Positions 1-12,300 of a DNA stretch of 64,000 nt are shown in pieces. Position numbers and translations under genes: made by a program. This DNA comes from Gossypium raimondii (lineage: Eukaryota > Streptophyta > Magnoliopsida > Malvales > Malvaceae): assembly GCF_025698545.1 (NCBI RefSeq), contig NC_068570.1, positions 8,804,001-8,868,000 on the forward strand, given 5' to 3'. Positions within the stretch are counted from its first letter, which is position 1, and every line of letters starts with the position of its first letter. A model generated the notes under the pieces. The model saw nothing but the letters and a program-made list of their open reading frames with translations, was not told where the DNA came from and made no database searches.

Positions 1-416
1 ATGTGATCTACAAGGAAAAGACAAAAACACAAGTAAGCTTTCATAAAGCTTAGTAAGTTCTTCAGTTAAACAATAAAACTTAATTAAATATAATAATTCA
101 AATAACAAGATAAATGAACAGAGTTCCTGTCAATAAGGTTATTATCAGAATTCCCATCAACCACAGCTCACAACAGGTGAGTAATTTTAAACATTAGCTC
201 AAATCAATTTTCCACATTTCAATACATTCACATTTCTCACTATCATAATGCATAATGTCTTTAACATATAAAGATAATACAACATTTACCACCTTTACAC
301 ATATATGCTATTACGAACTGCTTACTGTTTCGCACCTCGCATTTAGATCCTCATGTATTTCCATCCAACGCATATTGGAAAGACGATTGAAATCCAGTTA
401 CATGTTTCATATTGTG
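1..416. other. AT-rich intergenic DNA, no gene seen
   Basis: No open frame of interest and no splice-linked exons on either strand. The stretch leads without a visible boundary into the palindrome array at 417, so it may belong to the same decayed retroelement, but no terminal repeat was found. Confidence 0.5.
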
Positions 417-603
417 CCATAGTCCAACTATGGTATTACATGTGCATTGTCATGACCTTACCATGGTCTTACTTTCATAGTGACATAACCCGGTTATGGT
501 CTTATCATCAGGACGCCATAACCCAGCTATGGTCTTACATATATACACTGCCATAGTCCAACCATGGTCTTAAGTCTGAATAGTTTCCATAGCCTCGCTA
601 TGG
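417..603. repeat. Array of six short palindromes, about 35-bp spacing
   Basis: Six imperfect palindromes lie at 417-433, 454-468, 484-498, 516-532, 551-567 and 587-603. Most read as CCATA, a 6-7 base centre, then TATGG or CATGG (example CCATAGTCCAACTATGG). Most are followed by a T/A-rich tag such as TCTTA or ACTTAA. The arms are conserved while the centres vary, so each unit could form a small hairpin or bind a dimeric protein. I recall similar runs in LTR regions of Malvaceae retroelements, but nothing here proves that origin. The 67-codon frame over part of this array is not a plausible protein. Confidence 0.75.
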
Positions 604-1510
604 ACTTAAGTACGAATGCAGCTTGCCTCCATTGATATCAGGAATTATCATTTTCGTAACTTTTTATAATTCCAATTCTATCAACAAATCAATTTCATAC
701 TAGTAATTTTATATCATTTAAGGTCTAACATTCATAAACAATGAGAAATATAATTGAGTTCATATTAAATGAACTTACATGATACAAAAAACAAAGTTGA
801 AATCGAGACAACGAGACAATGATCAATTCGTTACTTTAGCCTTTTCGCGATTAGAGCCTAATCGATTTATTTCTTGATCTAATATGAAACCAAAGCTTGA
901 CCGAAGTTTTTCAAGCCCTAACAATGGTTATTTGGTTCTTTTCACTCGAAGAAGAAAGAAAAATGATGATATTTACCTTTAATTCATTAAATTTAACTTA
1001 CCATTTAACTATTTACAATTTTAACCTTTTAATTTTCACTTATAAAATTACTATCTTATGTACATAAATGTCCATAACATATAAATATGGTATAATTACC
1101 ATCCAAGGAAGGTTTAATTGCACAATTAGCTCTTCAATTATATTAAATTCCAACTAAACAAGCTTAATTTCAATTTAACCTTAAACTAATTAGGATTAAA
1201 TGAGCAAATAGTGAAAAAGTTAGTGGATTTAATCACGCCACCGCCGCTTGGACTTTTTGACCATGGTTTAATCATCATTTTGGTCCCTTTAGTATTTTAA
1301 ATCTATAGCAATTAACTTTTACCTCTTTTACAATTTAATCATTTTACCTTAATTAAGCAATTACTCATAAAAATTATCGGACCAAACTTCAATTCACCTA
1401 TAATATGACTCTGTAAGTATTTAATAAAATATTTACGACTTTAAAATTATGAACACAATGTCCTAATACCTCATTTTCAACAACCACTTGACTTTTGGAC
1501 TAAACTGTTT
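604..1510. other. AT-rich intergenic DNA, no gene seen
   Basis: Low-complexity A/T-rich sequence with no convincing frame, tRNA or terminal repeat. Confidence 0.5.
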
Positions 1511-2800
1511 ATACTAGGGTTTAGTACCAATAAAGGCTCATTTTCAAAATTATTTACGAAAGTGGGTCGTTTCTAAAAATAATAACAGGTGTGGATCGAA
1601 AACCCAAAAACACGCTGACGTGGATGCCTTTTCAGGGGATAACCCAGAAAAACGCTTCCACGTCAGCACTTTTTTCCTTGTGTCAGGCAAAAGCACGCTG
1701 ACATGGACGCGCTTTTGGCTGTGTAATCCTCACTGGATTTGCTTTTCTTGAACTTATCGATGTTACACGGGATTTGGGTTTGTCCATTGTTCATTGTTGA
1801 ACCACCATTGGAAGCACTGTAACACCTTAGATCTTGCATGCCATTGATGCCATTCTTGCTCTGTATTTGTTGAGCCAAGCCTTCCCTACTTGGATCTAAA
1901 ATTTTCCATAAAATTGTTGTAAAAGAGGAAAAAGGGAATTGAAAATTGAATACCTTTGTTCTTTCTATAGGAGCACTTAGCTTTTATTTTTCATTTTTAG
2001 TTTTTATCTGCCTAGAGCTGTGTGAGCTAATATGCCCAATAAAATGAGTGGATTTTTGTGGTTTGGAGCCTTGTGTATGGAATTAGGTTAAATTATAGTT
2101 TTAGTCCTTTTATTATGTCAAAATTAGAGATTTTAATATATATATTTTTAATTTGGTATGATATTATTAGTAAGTCCTAGTTGATATCGTTGTTGTTTAC
2201 TATCGCTTTTTTATAAAGTTATTTTAAGCATTTTGTTAAAATATAATTTTATTATTGCTTAAAAATAATTAACTAAATTTTCAAGTATTTTTGGTTGTGT
2301 GGCTGAATAAAAACAAATCATGTGTCTAATTATGAAAATTTCCTCTAATATGTCAAAAAAATTTCATCTCGTCAAAATAATTTTTTAGAACACATTATGT
2401 TAAATTTATTTTTTAGAACCCATATTGTCAAAATTATTTTTTCCAGAACAACACTTAGCAATTAAAAAAATTAAACCCTAAAACCCTAATCAATTAAAAA
2501 CCTAATACCCTAATTTAAATTTTCCTAAACCCTAATCAAACCCCAAAACCCTAAACCTAGATCCTAATTTGTAAATTGCCTATTGGGGATTACACGGCCA
2601 AAAGCGCGCCCACGTCAACGCTTTTTTCCTTGACACAAGGAAAAAGCGCGCTGACGTGGAAGCCTTGGGTTATCTCTTGAAAACGAGTCCACGTCAGCGC
2701 GTTTTTGGGTTTTTGCTCCATGCCCGTTATTGTTTTAGAAACAGCCCATTTTCGTAAATAATTTCGGAAATGGACCTTTATTGGTACTAAACCTTATACT
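1511..2800. mobile_element. Non-coding element with about 220-bp terminal inverted repeats
   Basis: The left end (about 1511-1735, starting near GGTTTAGTACCAATAAAGG) reappears reverse-complemented at about 2582-2800. The shared arm includes a GC-rich part with repeated CACGTCAGCG-type words and a TTTTTCCTTG hinge, so each arm also folds on itself. Long TIRs with a non-coding interior fit a Mutator-like or similar non-autonomous DNA transposon. No transposase frame exists between the arms, and the 71-codon minus-strand frame at 1663-1878 simply reads the arm. I could not define a clean target-site duplication, which suggests age. Confidence 0.75.
2466..2575 (+). repeat. Degenerate telomere-like CCCTAAA tract
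   Basis: Words such as AAACCCTAAAACCCTAA, CCTAAACCCTAA and AAAACCCTAAACC recur over roughly 100 bases just inside the right arm of the 1511-2800 element. This is the plant telomere unit in degenerate, interrupted form. Being inside a transposon-like unit in a gene-bearing region, it is an interstitial tract, not a chromosome end. Confidence 0.7.
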
Positions 2801-3404
2801 AACCATAAATCCAATTAACTTAATTTCATCAAATCAAAACTTAATATAAAAATTATTATTGATCGCATAATTTAAATATTAATTTTACGAACTTACTGAT
2901 TGGATTTGTGATCTCGAAACTATTAAAAAAATAGGTTGTGTATTTTAAATATTCAAAAATATTTTACCGTTATATGATGATTTTGAAATATTTACCCCTT
3001 ATTCAAACAACCTTAAAAAGGTTAGGCCATTGTTTAAACATTTAGCCAAATTAAGTTTTTTAAAGGATAATTATATTAATTTAAAGGATGTCAGACTCCT
3101 AAGGATCTCAACTTCCATTAGGGATTAACTCCCGATCAAAATTAAATGCAAATACGTGACACCTACTTATGTGTGTCAAGGTACTTCAATCACTCCATTA
3201 TAATTACTTTGATTCGAAGATGAACACTTGACGATGCAATGTAACGATTGATTCTTCCAATCTTAATCTATATTCCGTAATATAAGATTATAACTGGAAT
3301 AATATATTATTTGTTTGGTTCATTTAATTGAAGAATGTAAAATTATCTAAAAGCAAATTATATATATTATATTATATTGAGATATATATAGATATAGACT
3401 TGTT
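2801..3404. other. AT-rich intergenic DNA, no gene seen
   Basis: No frame, tRNA or inverted repeat recognised. Confidence 0.5.
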
Positions 3405-3880
3405 CATGGGCCGGGCTACCCGCTCAAGCCTAAGGCCCGACTGAAATTTGAGAGGGTTTGGGTAAAAATATTAGGTCTAAAAAATGGACTTGGGCAAAAA
3501 AAATTAGGCTTATTTGAATATGGGTTGAGTTCGAGCTTAAACATTCAAGGCCTAAGCCCGGCCTGACTTGAATTATGCTGTTTTTATATATTATATAATT
3601 TAGAACAGATTAAAAAAATAAACCTATACTAAATATATAATACAACTCTAATATAAATATTAAAATAATGTTAAGATGACTATATAAAAAAATTTAATAA
3701 ATAAAAAGCGTATAAAATTATTAAATATTAAAATAATACAATATAAATATTTTTTAAAAAAATTAAAAATAATATGGGCGGCCTAAAATAAGTTTGGGTT
3801 AGTCTTTTGTAAATATAGACGGGTTTGAGCAAAACTTTAAGTCTAGATTTCGAGTCGGACCGAATTTAGACAAACATAAA
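3405..3880 (+). repeat. Dispersed repeat headed by GGGCCGGGCTA, copy 1
   Basis: A GC-rich head (GGGCCGGGCTACCCGC, then GCCCGACTGAAATTTGAG) is followed by AT-rich sequence with GGGTTTGGGT, AAAAATGGACTTGGGC and GGCCTAAGCCCGGCC. A shorter diverged copy with the same order of words occurs at 7545-7720. Non-coding; the class is unknown to me, possibly a MITE. Confidence 0.55.
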
Positions 3881-4040
3881 ATATATTAATATTATGCTTA
3901 CACCCAGTTAGCTATATGAATATCAAAATTGCTACGTGGTTTGATAAATATTAATATGTTTTGTTTGCATTCAACCAAAATGCAATGACAACTCGGAAAG
4001 TGTTTATTTGGTAAGATTATGACCCAATGATGTGCAAAAT

Positions 4041-4135
4041 TTAGGGTGAGTTTGGATGAGCGGTACGTTTACGTGCGGTTAGTGTAAAAACTGCGGTGGC
4101 GGTGAAATTAAATACTGTAGCGATACTATTCTTGA
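4041..4135 (+). repeat. Truncated hAT-type MITE end
   Basis: The sequence beginning TTAGGGTGAGTTTGGATGAG and running through GGTTAGTGTAAAAACTGCGG and CTGTAGCG matches the end of a common dicot hAT-like MITE as I remember it. Only one end is visible, so this is a fragment. Confidence 0.45.
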
Positions 4136-7100
4136 TGGAGCCCTTTCAACTGTTACTGAAAGCAATCCAAAGCCAACAAGTGTACCATAATTGAACTGTT
4201 CTTGAAATTGGAATTATTTTGTACTAATAAGAGGAGGAAAAAACCACACCTTCTAATAGGTTTGTGCATATATCTAATTTAAATTTCCAAAAAAATATAT
4301 TAACAGAAATATAAAATAAAATTTGAATAATTGGAAGACATGCCATCCTCCATTTTAGGCATCTCCCCAGAGTTTGCATAAAATTTGACAAACAATTCAG
4401 GCATTGAATTTGCAAACTTAGTTTGTGGTAATTTTGTCTTGAAATCTCATATTACCTAAGAAAGAGGTCTGAATGAGGTTACACCTTATATTATAAAATG
4501 ACCATAATGTGAAATTATGAGATGACCGGAATGTTAAAATCCAAATAATCTTATTTTGGAATGTAACGTTACGGGTTATGATGAGATAAAAAAAAAAGCG
4601 TATTCTAAAAAATAAACTGGACGACATAAGGACATTAAAGGAATTCGATACCCATAAATATCAAAGCACCCCTTAAAAACATATTCTAGGAAATAACTTT
4701 TATAAATACCTAATATAATATTAAACGACTACAATATCAAAGTAAAAAATATATATTAAAGAACTATAGTGTTAATGAGATAAATAAATAAATAAAAATA
4801 TATTTTTAATTAATATTTTTTTATGGTTGTTTGACTTTTTAAAATAGTTTTATTAACTTGTAATTGATATGGCTTAAGACAATAATGACATGCCGGTAAA
4901 TTGATGCATATAGGGTGTCATGTCAACAATCACGAATAACTCCAACCATTAACGATCACGCTAGCAAGGCCATTAGAATTTGATTGTCAATCATTAAATT
5001 GAACGGTGAAAAGGATTAAATGGTCAATTTTATAGGTTAAAGAGGATTTAAAAGGTTGAGAAGAGTTTTTAAATACTTGGAGAGCTTATGATACCTTTAT
5101 GCCTTTAATCTATATTATTACTTAGGATTAGTGTCACTAACTAATTAAACACCATTTCAATTGAAAACTAACTAAAACCCATTATATTTACAAACTAACA
5201 ATTAACATAAAAATATTTTTATAATAATATTTGACTCTAAAATACTATTATCTCAAAAACTTTAATTTAACCATTTTAAAATTTCATTTGAATTTTATAT
5301 AAATGAAAATATATGGTTCACATTAAATGTTGTTTACATCATTTTCACAAGGTACCATAGTATACTGTTATTCTTTTTAATAACAAATTTTCAAAATGAA
5401 TTACTTCTTTTTAGAAAAACTGTTACTTTTTTAAATGATTTTATGTAAAATATTTTCCGTTGTTTAATAAATTTGTTATTTTTAAAAGTTGTTTTTAATG
5501 AAACAAACCAAACATTAATATATTTGTTACCAAAAAAAAAACCTATAGAAGTATTTCCTTTTGACATCAAAATTTATTTTATAACAAGATAATATTTTAT
5601 AATAATTAATGTTGTATATAAACTTAATAACAAATAATGTCTAATTAAAACTTATATATTACGTATATGAGAGTGAATAGTGACACATTAGGATAAATGA
5701 AACTAAGCATGATTTAAACAAATACTCATATTTATATAATTAAAATATTCATATTTTACTATACAACATTTATTATTAAATATTTACAAATTGTAATATA
5801 TATTTATTATTAGAATATTAATATAAATAATTTTAATAATATATTAAGAATATTATTTAAAATATAAAATTATTATTTTAAATTTTATTATTAAATATAA
5901 ATAATTAAATATGTATGTTTAATAATGTTGAACATTATAATATTTGATATTAATATTTTAATATTTTAAATATTAAAAGTTTTAATAATATTATTAAGGT
6001 TGATTGAAGTTATTTTTATATAAAAATAAAATTACTCGTAAAAGAGTTATCTTTTAAAAAATGACATATACTTTTTTAAAATGATAAGTTAATTTACAAG
6101 AAAATAGACTTATTTTTTGTTGACGTGTAAGTCATTTTTTGTTGATAAATTAATTCTCATGAAACAAATAGAAAGAAAATTTAATGTCTTTAAAACCGAA
6201 CCCGTGATCAAACCGATCAGATCACTGCTTCCCGATTTCTCATTTGTTTCTACTTTCTATTTATTCTAGTAAAAACATTGATAATAAATGCTGAACAACT
6301 CTTGTTTTAATAGACAACCCATCTCTTTTGACTCTTAATTATATGGATGAAGGCTTTTTGTTGGAATTGATGTTAATAAATTAATTTCATTAGTGCAACT
6401 CTCTAATTTTTTTTATTCTCCATTTCTCTTCTTGTTCTCATCTATTTCACCCTTCATTTGCCCTTTTTATTTGTTTCTTCCTCTTCTCCTCTTGTTTACT
6501 AAGTACTATAAACTCAAAAACACTTTCTTTTTCTTCTCACATATTCAGTACTTCTTTTCTATTGATCTTGTGTTATTTTATTCAAATCTCTCTTATCATG
6601 CAACCGAAGGTTTAGGAGTCACATTGTCTAATGCTTGAAGAAGAAGAACCAAACTGATTTTAGTGAAAGGAATATAATCAATATTATATCATATAAGTTT
6701 TTTCACTCAGTCTAACCTATTTTTAACTCGGTTTAACTTGTTTGTTTGATTTTTGGTTCTATGAGGATGATCGGACTGTCAGAACTGATTTAACCAACCA
6801 ATTCCATCCGATTTCAAAAACATTGAGAAAAGTGCAGAAAATATTTTTCACTACTCATTTTATGTGAAACAAATGTACAAGTTACAAAATGCGGGTGCTT
6901 TCTGTTTTTTCAGCAGTCCCGTGCCAGTGCCAGAGCATAATTAATAACATTTTATAACTTCTGGCTAATTACAAGAAAATTTTATTTATAAGTTAAAGAT
7001 AGACAATTAAAATAAAAATACGATAAAATAGATCAAAATTAGGATATGAAATTATAACAATTGTACTTGAATATTTTAAATTTTAAGATTACGTTATTAT

Positions 7101-7544
7101 GCTCCCGTAAGAATGATGGTCGATAGAGCAACAATCTTGGATAGATGATGACAAGAAATCCTAAAATTACATTATTATGTCCTGCAAGATTGATCTTCGA
7201 CTGACGATTACGATAAAAATAAAAGTAGATTTTCCAACTGAGGACTTCAAATGACATACTCTTATTGTTAGTTATGGTAGCATAAAACTTAATTTAAGAC
7301 GTGATTTGACATCCATTAGGCAAAGTCCCTCAACCGATTGGGCACGAACCTCACCACTTTGAACTAATAGATAAAAGCCGATGGTTGGTTGGTAATAAAA
7401 AAAAATCAATTTGTTGGCTTTGAGGAATAAGAGCATTGCTTCATCTGGAAAAACAAGAGATAAATAGTTGGAAATATATGAAGATCCAAAAATAGGATCG
7501 TTTGAGAGAAAAGGTAAAAGAAAAGTATATATCGAAAATAAAGC
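4136..7544. other. Long AT-rich intergenic stretch
   Basis: No supported gene. Open frames here (for example 6393-6638, rich in Phe, Leu and Ser) are low-complexity pyrimidine tracts. Around 6190-6230 and 6770-6830 there are words like AAAACCGAACC and GATCGGACTG with opposing orientation, perhaps the edges of another decayed MITE, but I could not align the arms. Confidence 0.45.
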
Positions 7545-7720
7545 TGCTCATGGGTCGGGCCACTAGCCTAGGACTGAAGATTCTCCAGAAAAATAAGAGG
7601 GTTTGAACAAAAATACAATGCCCAAAAAATGGGCTTGATTAAAATTTATGACCTATTTCTATATAGGCCCAACCTTGAACAAGATTTATTGCCCCGAGCT
7701 CGACCTTAATATATTATATT
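7545..7720 (+). repeat. Dispersed repeat headed by GGGTCGGGCC, copy 2
   Basis: Shares with 3405-3880 the order: GGGTCGGGCCACTAGCCTAG head, AAAAATAAGAGGGTTTG, CCCAAAAAATGGGCTTG, then AT-rich tail. More decayed and shorter than copy 1. Confidence 0.5.
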
Positions 7721-7929
7721 ATAAAAATTAATTATATTAATTATATATGTTAAATAATAATTATATATATTTATATTGAATCACTAACCCAAAACAATTA
7801 AACTCATTATCCAAAACTCAAAAAGTCCTACCCAACTAAATAACTTAACTTAAAATATAAAGCTTAAAAAATATTTTTTAATAAAGTAAAATTTTATTAT
7901 ATTTATTTGTGTTTTTTAATATAATAAAA

Positions 7930-8085
7930 CATTGGTTAGTATTTGGTATAGAGGCAATATACTGTCATATTTTTTTCTTTTAAATATTTATATTTTTAAT
8001 ATCATACTACACCTGTAGGACACTCTCCTTGACCCTACTTGTGGAGTTGAAAAACTGCATTGGCAGTGTACCAAATATTATTCTA
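7930..8085. mobile_element. Short MITE-like element
   Basis: TTTGGTATAGAGGCAATATA at the left and CATTGGCAGTGTACCAAATA at the right form rough inverted ends, and CTTGTGGAGTTG occurs inside. The same words occur in the MITE within GRV2 intron 2 (21290-21490), so they look like one family. Confidence 0.5.
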
Positions 8086-8163
8086 TAAAACATTTATTAT
8101 GTATTTTTTAAATATAAATACTTTTTAATGTATTTTTAATGTGATAGATAACATTTATTTCAG

Positions 8164-8680
8164 GGTAAATTAAAAAAATAACCACTTTTGTTTGCCTTAA
8201 ATTACATCTTAGTTTTAAAATGTTATGTTTTAGTCACTTGCGTTATCGTTTTGTTACGAAGTGGTCACTCTGCCGTTAAGCTCCATTACCTCCCTAACGA
8301 CAACCCTACGTGGCAGTCCAAATGGGTTTTAAATGGCAACTTGAATGTCCAACTAAAACGATAAGAGGTTTTTAATTAAATAAATTTAATTAATTAAAAA
8401 TTTTAAATTAATTACACATTGAACTAGAAAAGAAAAACCGTTCGTCTCTTTTTTCTTTTAATTTTCTTTTCTATTTTGGCTGAAAAAACTATTCTCATCC
8501 AAGTTGGCATTTAAAACCTATTTAGACTATCACGTAGGATTGTTGTTAGGGAGGTAACAGCAGAATGACTACTTCGTAAGAAAACGATAACGTGACTAAA
8601 ACGTAACATTTCAAATATAAGCGACTAAAATGTAATACAAGACAAACAAAAATAATTATTTTTATAGTTTACCCTTTATT
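8164..8680. mobile_element. MITE with about 180-bp terminal inverted repeats
   Basis: The left arm, from AGGGTAAATTAAAAAAATAA through GTTATCGTTTTGTTACGAAG and CCTACGTGGCAGTCC to about 8345, returns inverted from about 8500 to 8680 (GTAGGATTGTTGTTAGGG, CGTAAGAAAACGATAACG, ending TAGTTTACCCT). Flanks are TTTATTT on the left and TTATTTT on the right, which may be a decayed target duplication. No coding sequence between the arms. The long TIR suggests a Mutator-like non-autonomous element. Confidence 0.8.
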
Positions 8681-8689
8681 TTAATATTT

Positions 8690-9348
8690 TTAGTATATTA
8701 TATTTTTTTAAATTGGTTCCCATTCTTGAGTATCCAAACTTAAAAAAGAAATTGGTCTAAATTGACATGAGTCCACTTGACTATCTCTAATTGAAAACCA
8801 TGTCATTAAAGTACTAAAAGCTTATGAGATAACTCCACTCTATTTATTAACAGAAGTAAAGATAAATAATTACAAAATAATAATCTAAAACAACTCAAAA
8901 CTAGGATAAAAATAATAATAATTTTATTGGAATACTTTAAATCTTAAAATTACGATATTGCCCCAGTTCCTATTCTTCAAACGAAGCAAAAATTGCTATA
9001 ATAAACTCAACAAAAAATGACCTCAACTAATTTGATGATATTATTGGACAACACAGACAACAGTTTCAATTTACAATCATATCTTCAATTCTTTTTTTCT
9101 TCTTTACAAAAGGGAAACTCAATCCTTTCTTCTCCTTTTTAACATATAGAATATAAAGCATCCTTCTTCTCACTGGAAAAATTCCAACTACCCACCTCTG
9201 CTTCAATCAAACCTTCGCTGACGGAGTGAATCAAAGAGAAAGAAAAACAAAAAAATTAAAGACTGTACACTGAGCTATACAAATGTGTAATTCTTCACTG
9301 AATATACTCTTTCATGCCTCTCAAAAGAATTTATCTTTAATCCCTGCC
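8690..9348. other. Intergenic DNA and probable 3' untranslated region of GRV2
   Basis: AT-rich and non-coding. The part nearest 9348 should be transcribed as the 3' UTR of the minus-strand gene. I did not find an unambiguous poly(A) signal. Confidence 0.45.
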
Positions 9349-12300
9349 TTAAGAAAGCTGATCCTGGCTTCCATTTGAATCTGATACTGTTGATGCAGGT
9401 ATTCTTGACTGTGTGGTTTGTGGCGGAGCTGTGATGGCATAAACCAGTCTGGATGAGGAACTCTCGATCAGACCAGCAACTCCGGCAGCCGCAGATTGGG
9501 CATTTGAAGGCAGGAAAAGGTCATGTTTCTGATCTTTATATGCACTCCAAACCTACAGAACACATGATAACCACTAGAGATGAGATGCACAGAATGAATA
9601 GATGAAAACAATACGAGAAACACATTCAAACTGTCAATAAAATGTCCGTTCTAGAGGTTCACCCCCCCCCCAAAAAAAAAAGATTCTACGGAAACCATGC
9701 GTGAGGACTTACATCAGATGCATTCAATATTTCGCGCACTTTAATACAATGAGCCCCTTCCGCTGCAAATGCATGCAAAACCTGGATCGAAAAAATTTAA
9801 TACGTAATTTCAGATTATTAACTCCAGCACTTCAAAGAAATGAAAATAAAAAATCAGCTTCAAAAGGAAAAGAAAAGAAAGAATTCCAATGTAGATAAAA
9901 AATTAATCAACTCCTCCTAGAATTATACACTTTAAACAATTAATCACAAAAGATGGCCAAAATAAAACAACTAAGCACAAAACATAGGACAGTCGGATAA
10001 CAATGATGGTATACTCAGACAAAAGATGAAAGTTCGCCAAAAATGATAGCAATCTAACCTCAATAGCAAGCACTCTGCCAATGGATGCTTCTGATTCATT
10101 CCATTTCATCTGAGAGCAAAGTCCGTTCCTTCCCCCAGCTCTCCAATCAAGAAGTCCCAGAAGTACTTCAAGCAGACCAACCCTGCATTATTTACCGATT
10201 TTGTTTCAACATCAGAAACTATACAACAGAGCTAACACAACATAAAACCATCCAATGATAACACACACAATATGCAACTCTGAACCCGAGCAAATCTGTT
10301 AGTATTGCATGCATAATTATTAGTAGACGAATCAAATATGGAACTCACCACGAAAGTTTCTAAGTAAAATGCCATAATTCTGGGAAACAATTTCTTCAAC
10401 TACAAGAGAAATTACCCATACATGTACACATACTCGTTTACCATTTATTCACATTAATTAATGCCTAAAAATTACTGCTTACTTAAGTCCTTGGGCAACA
10501 AGTGCATCCCTAGCTCGATTTCCAGCACCCACAACACGCTTTAATGTTTCTAGGGCTAGAATGCTTCCACCTTGCCATCCTATAGCTTTCATTAAAAGGG
10601 GAACAACCTGCAATTATATTTTCTTGGGTAAATAAGAGAATAAAAAGTTCAAGGGCGGATTCAATAAAATGACCAAAAGTATATAGACAAGCTAAACAAC
10701 CCAATCTCCTTATTAACGGAAATTTCAAAGAAGATTAAAGAACAAGGACAAAACAAAGTACCATGAGAACCTATTACAATCAAGAATGCTTAAATGATAA
10801 AACTAAAAGGGTTGAGTTGCAACAAACAGTAAGAAAATAACAAATAAGGCTGTTATTAGAACACATACCTGTGTTGTTCCAACACTAGTAGCTGCCATAG
10901 CTTCAGCACATATAGTGCTGGCAGCAAGTTGATGCAGAACCCGCAAACAACTAAGGCGCACACGTTCTTGTGGAGTTTGTGCAGGCTGCTCATCCGATTC
11001 ATACTTTCTGTCTGCCATATTACCGCCATCTTTCATGTCCCCAGATGACATTGCTTCTCGCCTTCCCTCGTAAGCCACGGCAGCAACAAGTTTGGGCACA
11101 TATCCGAGATAACCCACATGGTCTGCAAGTGCAGGGTGCACTCGCAATAATGAAACCAAAGCAGCAGAAAGAAGCAAAGGAAGTTCAGGGTCAACAGATT
11201 CCGACTCATAATGTGTGGCAGCAATAGATGACAAGTACTGATCTAGTAGCCCTTCCAGGAATCTCTTGGGATTTCTAAGAGGAAATTTGGGATCTTTAAG
11301 GAATAGCCTGACATAGATTCCACCAACCTGCATGATTATGAACTCATTAGTTCCCCAGCAAATAACAATAGAAAATTTTGACAAGATAATATCAAGTAAT
11401 ACCTGGGGCTCATCTCTCATTTCCTGCTGCGCAGAAGCTTGCTCAGGTACATCCCAGTCAACGATACGGCCCTTCACCTGTTCACGGTACAGGTCTGATA
11501 CCATAGTAGCAATTTGTGCTGACAGTGATGCTGCCATGGCTGGAGTCCATACAAGTTCTGGTGTTTCTGTGTTCTGTTCAAGGGCAGACACAACAGCTTC
11601 ACCAGGCCCATCCCTTATGACTGATACTAGGCCATCTGGAAGAAACCTAGCTAATGTTATAGCAACTCTAGGCCCATGCATTGGCTGCGCAACAAGTTTA
11701 CCCAATAAAGAGGCTGCTGCCGCTCTTTGCTGCAAGGGAATTTCTTCTGCACACAGCCATTTCTAACATAAAAATGATTGTCTTTCTATTAGAAAAGGTA
11801 AAAAAAATACATGAATACAAAATTACCTTGTAAAGGCAAGAGAAGTTCGAGAATGTACACAACACCACCATGCTTGGCTGCTGCCCAAGCAAGTTCAGGT
11901 GTGCTTGCCAAAGCATAGAGGACATGAAGTGCCCCTTCACGGCAAGCTGGGGCAAAGTGGAGCATTTGCAACAGCAGAAGAAGACTAGATCCATCTGCAA
12001 CCATGGCCTCCAAGCAAGGTGCATATGTAGTCAAAAGAGAGAGAACATTCAGGCAAAGCTGAGGAATGTTGCTTTCTGATGCAACAGGCACGGAAAAGCA
12101 TTCAAAAAGTGGTAATAGCCTCTCTTTAGTGGAAAATATGGATGCCAAATTAGGATATGTTGTCAGCAAGTTCTGCAACAGGAGAAGTGTCAGAACTCAT
12201 GTATTAAATTCTATATGACATGGTAGACACAAGAAAGTAAGTTACCTGCAGTGATGTAAGTCCAGATTGAAGGTTTTTAATCAGGACATTTTCTTCCTTA

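Noticed and set aside
417..603. CRISPR array, suggested by regular spacing
   Set aside because: Eukaryotic context, units are variable palindromes with only about 18 bases between, not identical repeats with unique spacers.
1663..1878. 71-codon minus-strand frame
   Set aside because: Reads the self-complementary arm of the long-TIR element.
2466..2575. Telomere or chromosome end
   Set aside because: Tract is short, degenerate and embedded within an element; genes lie on the same contig beyond it.
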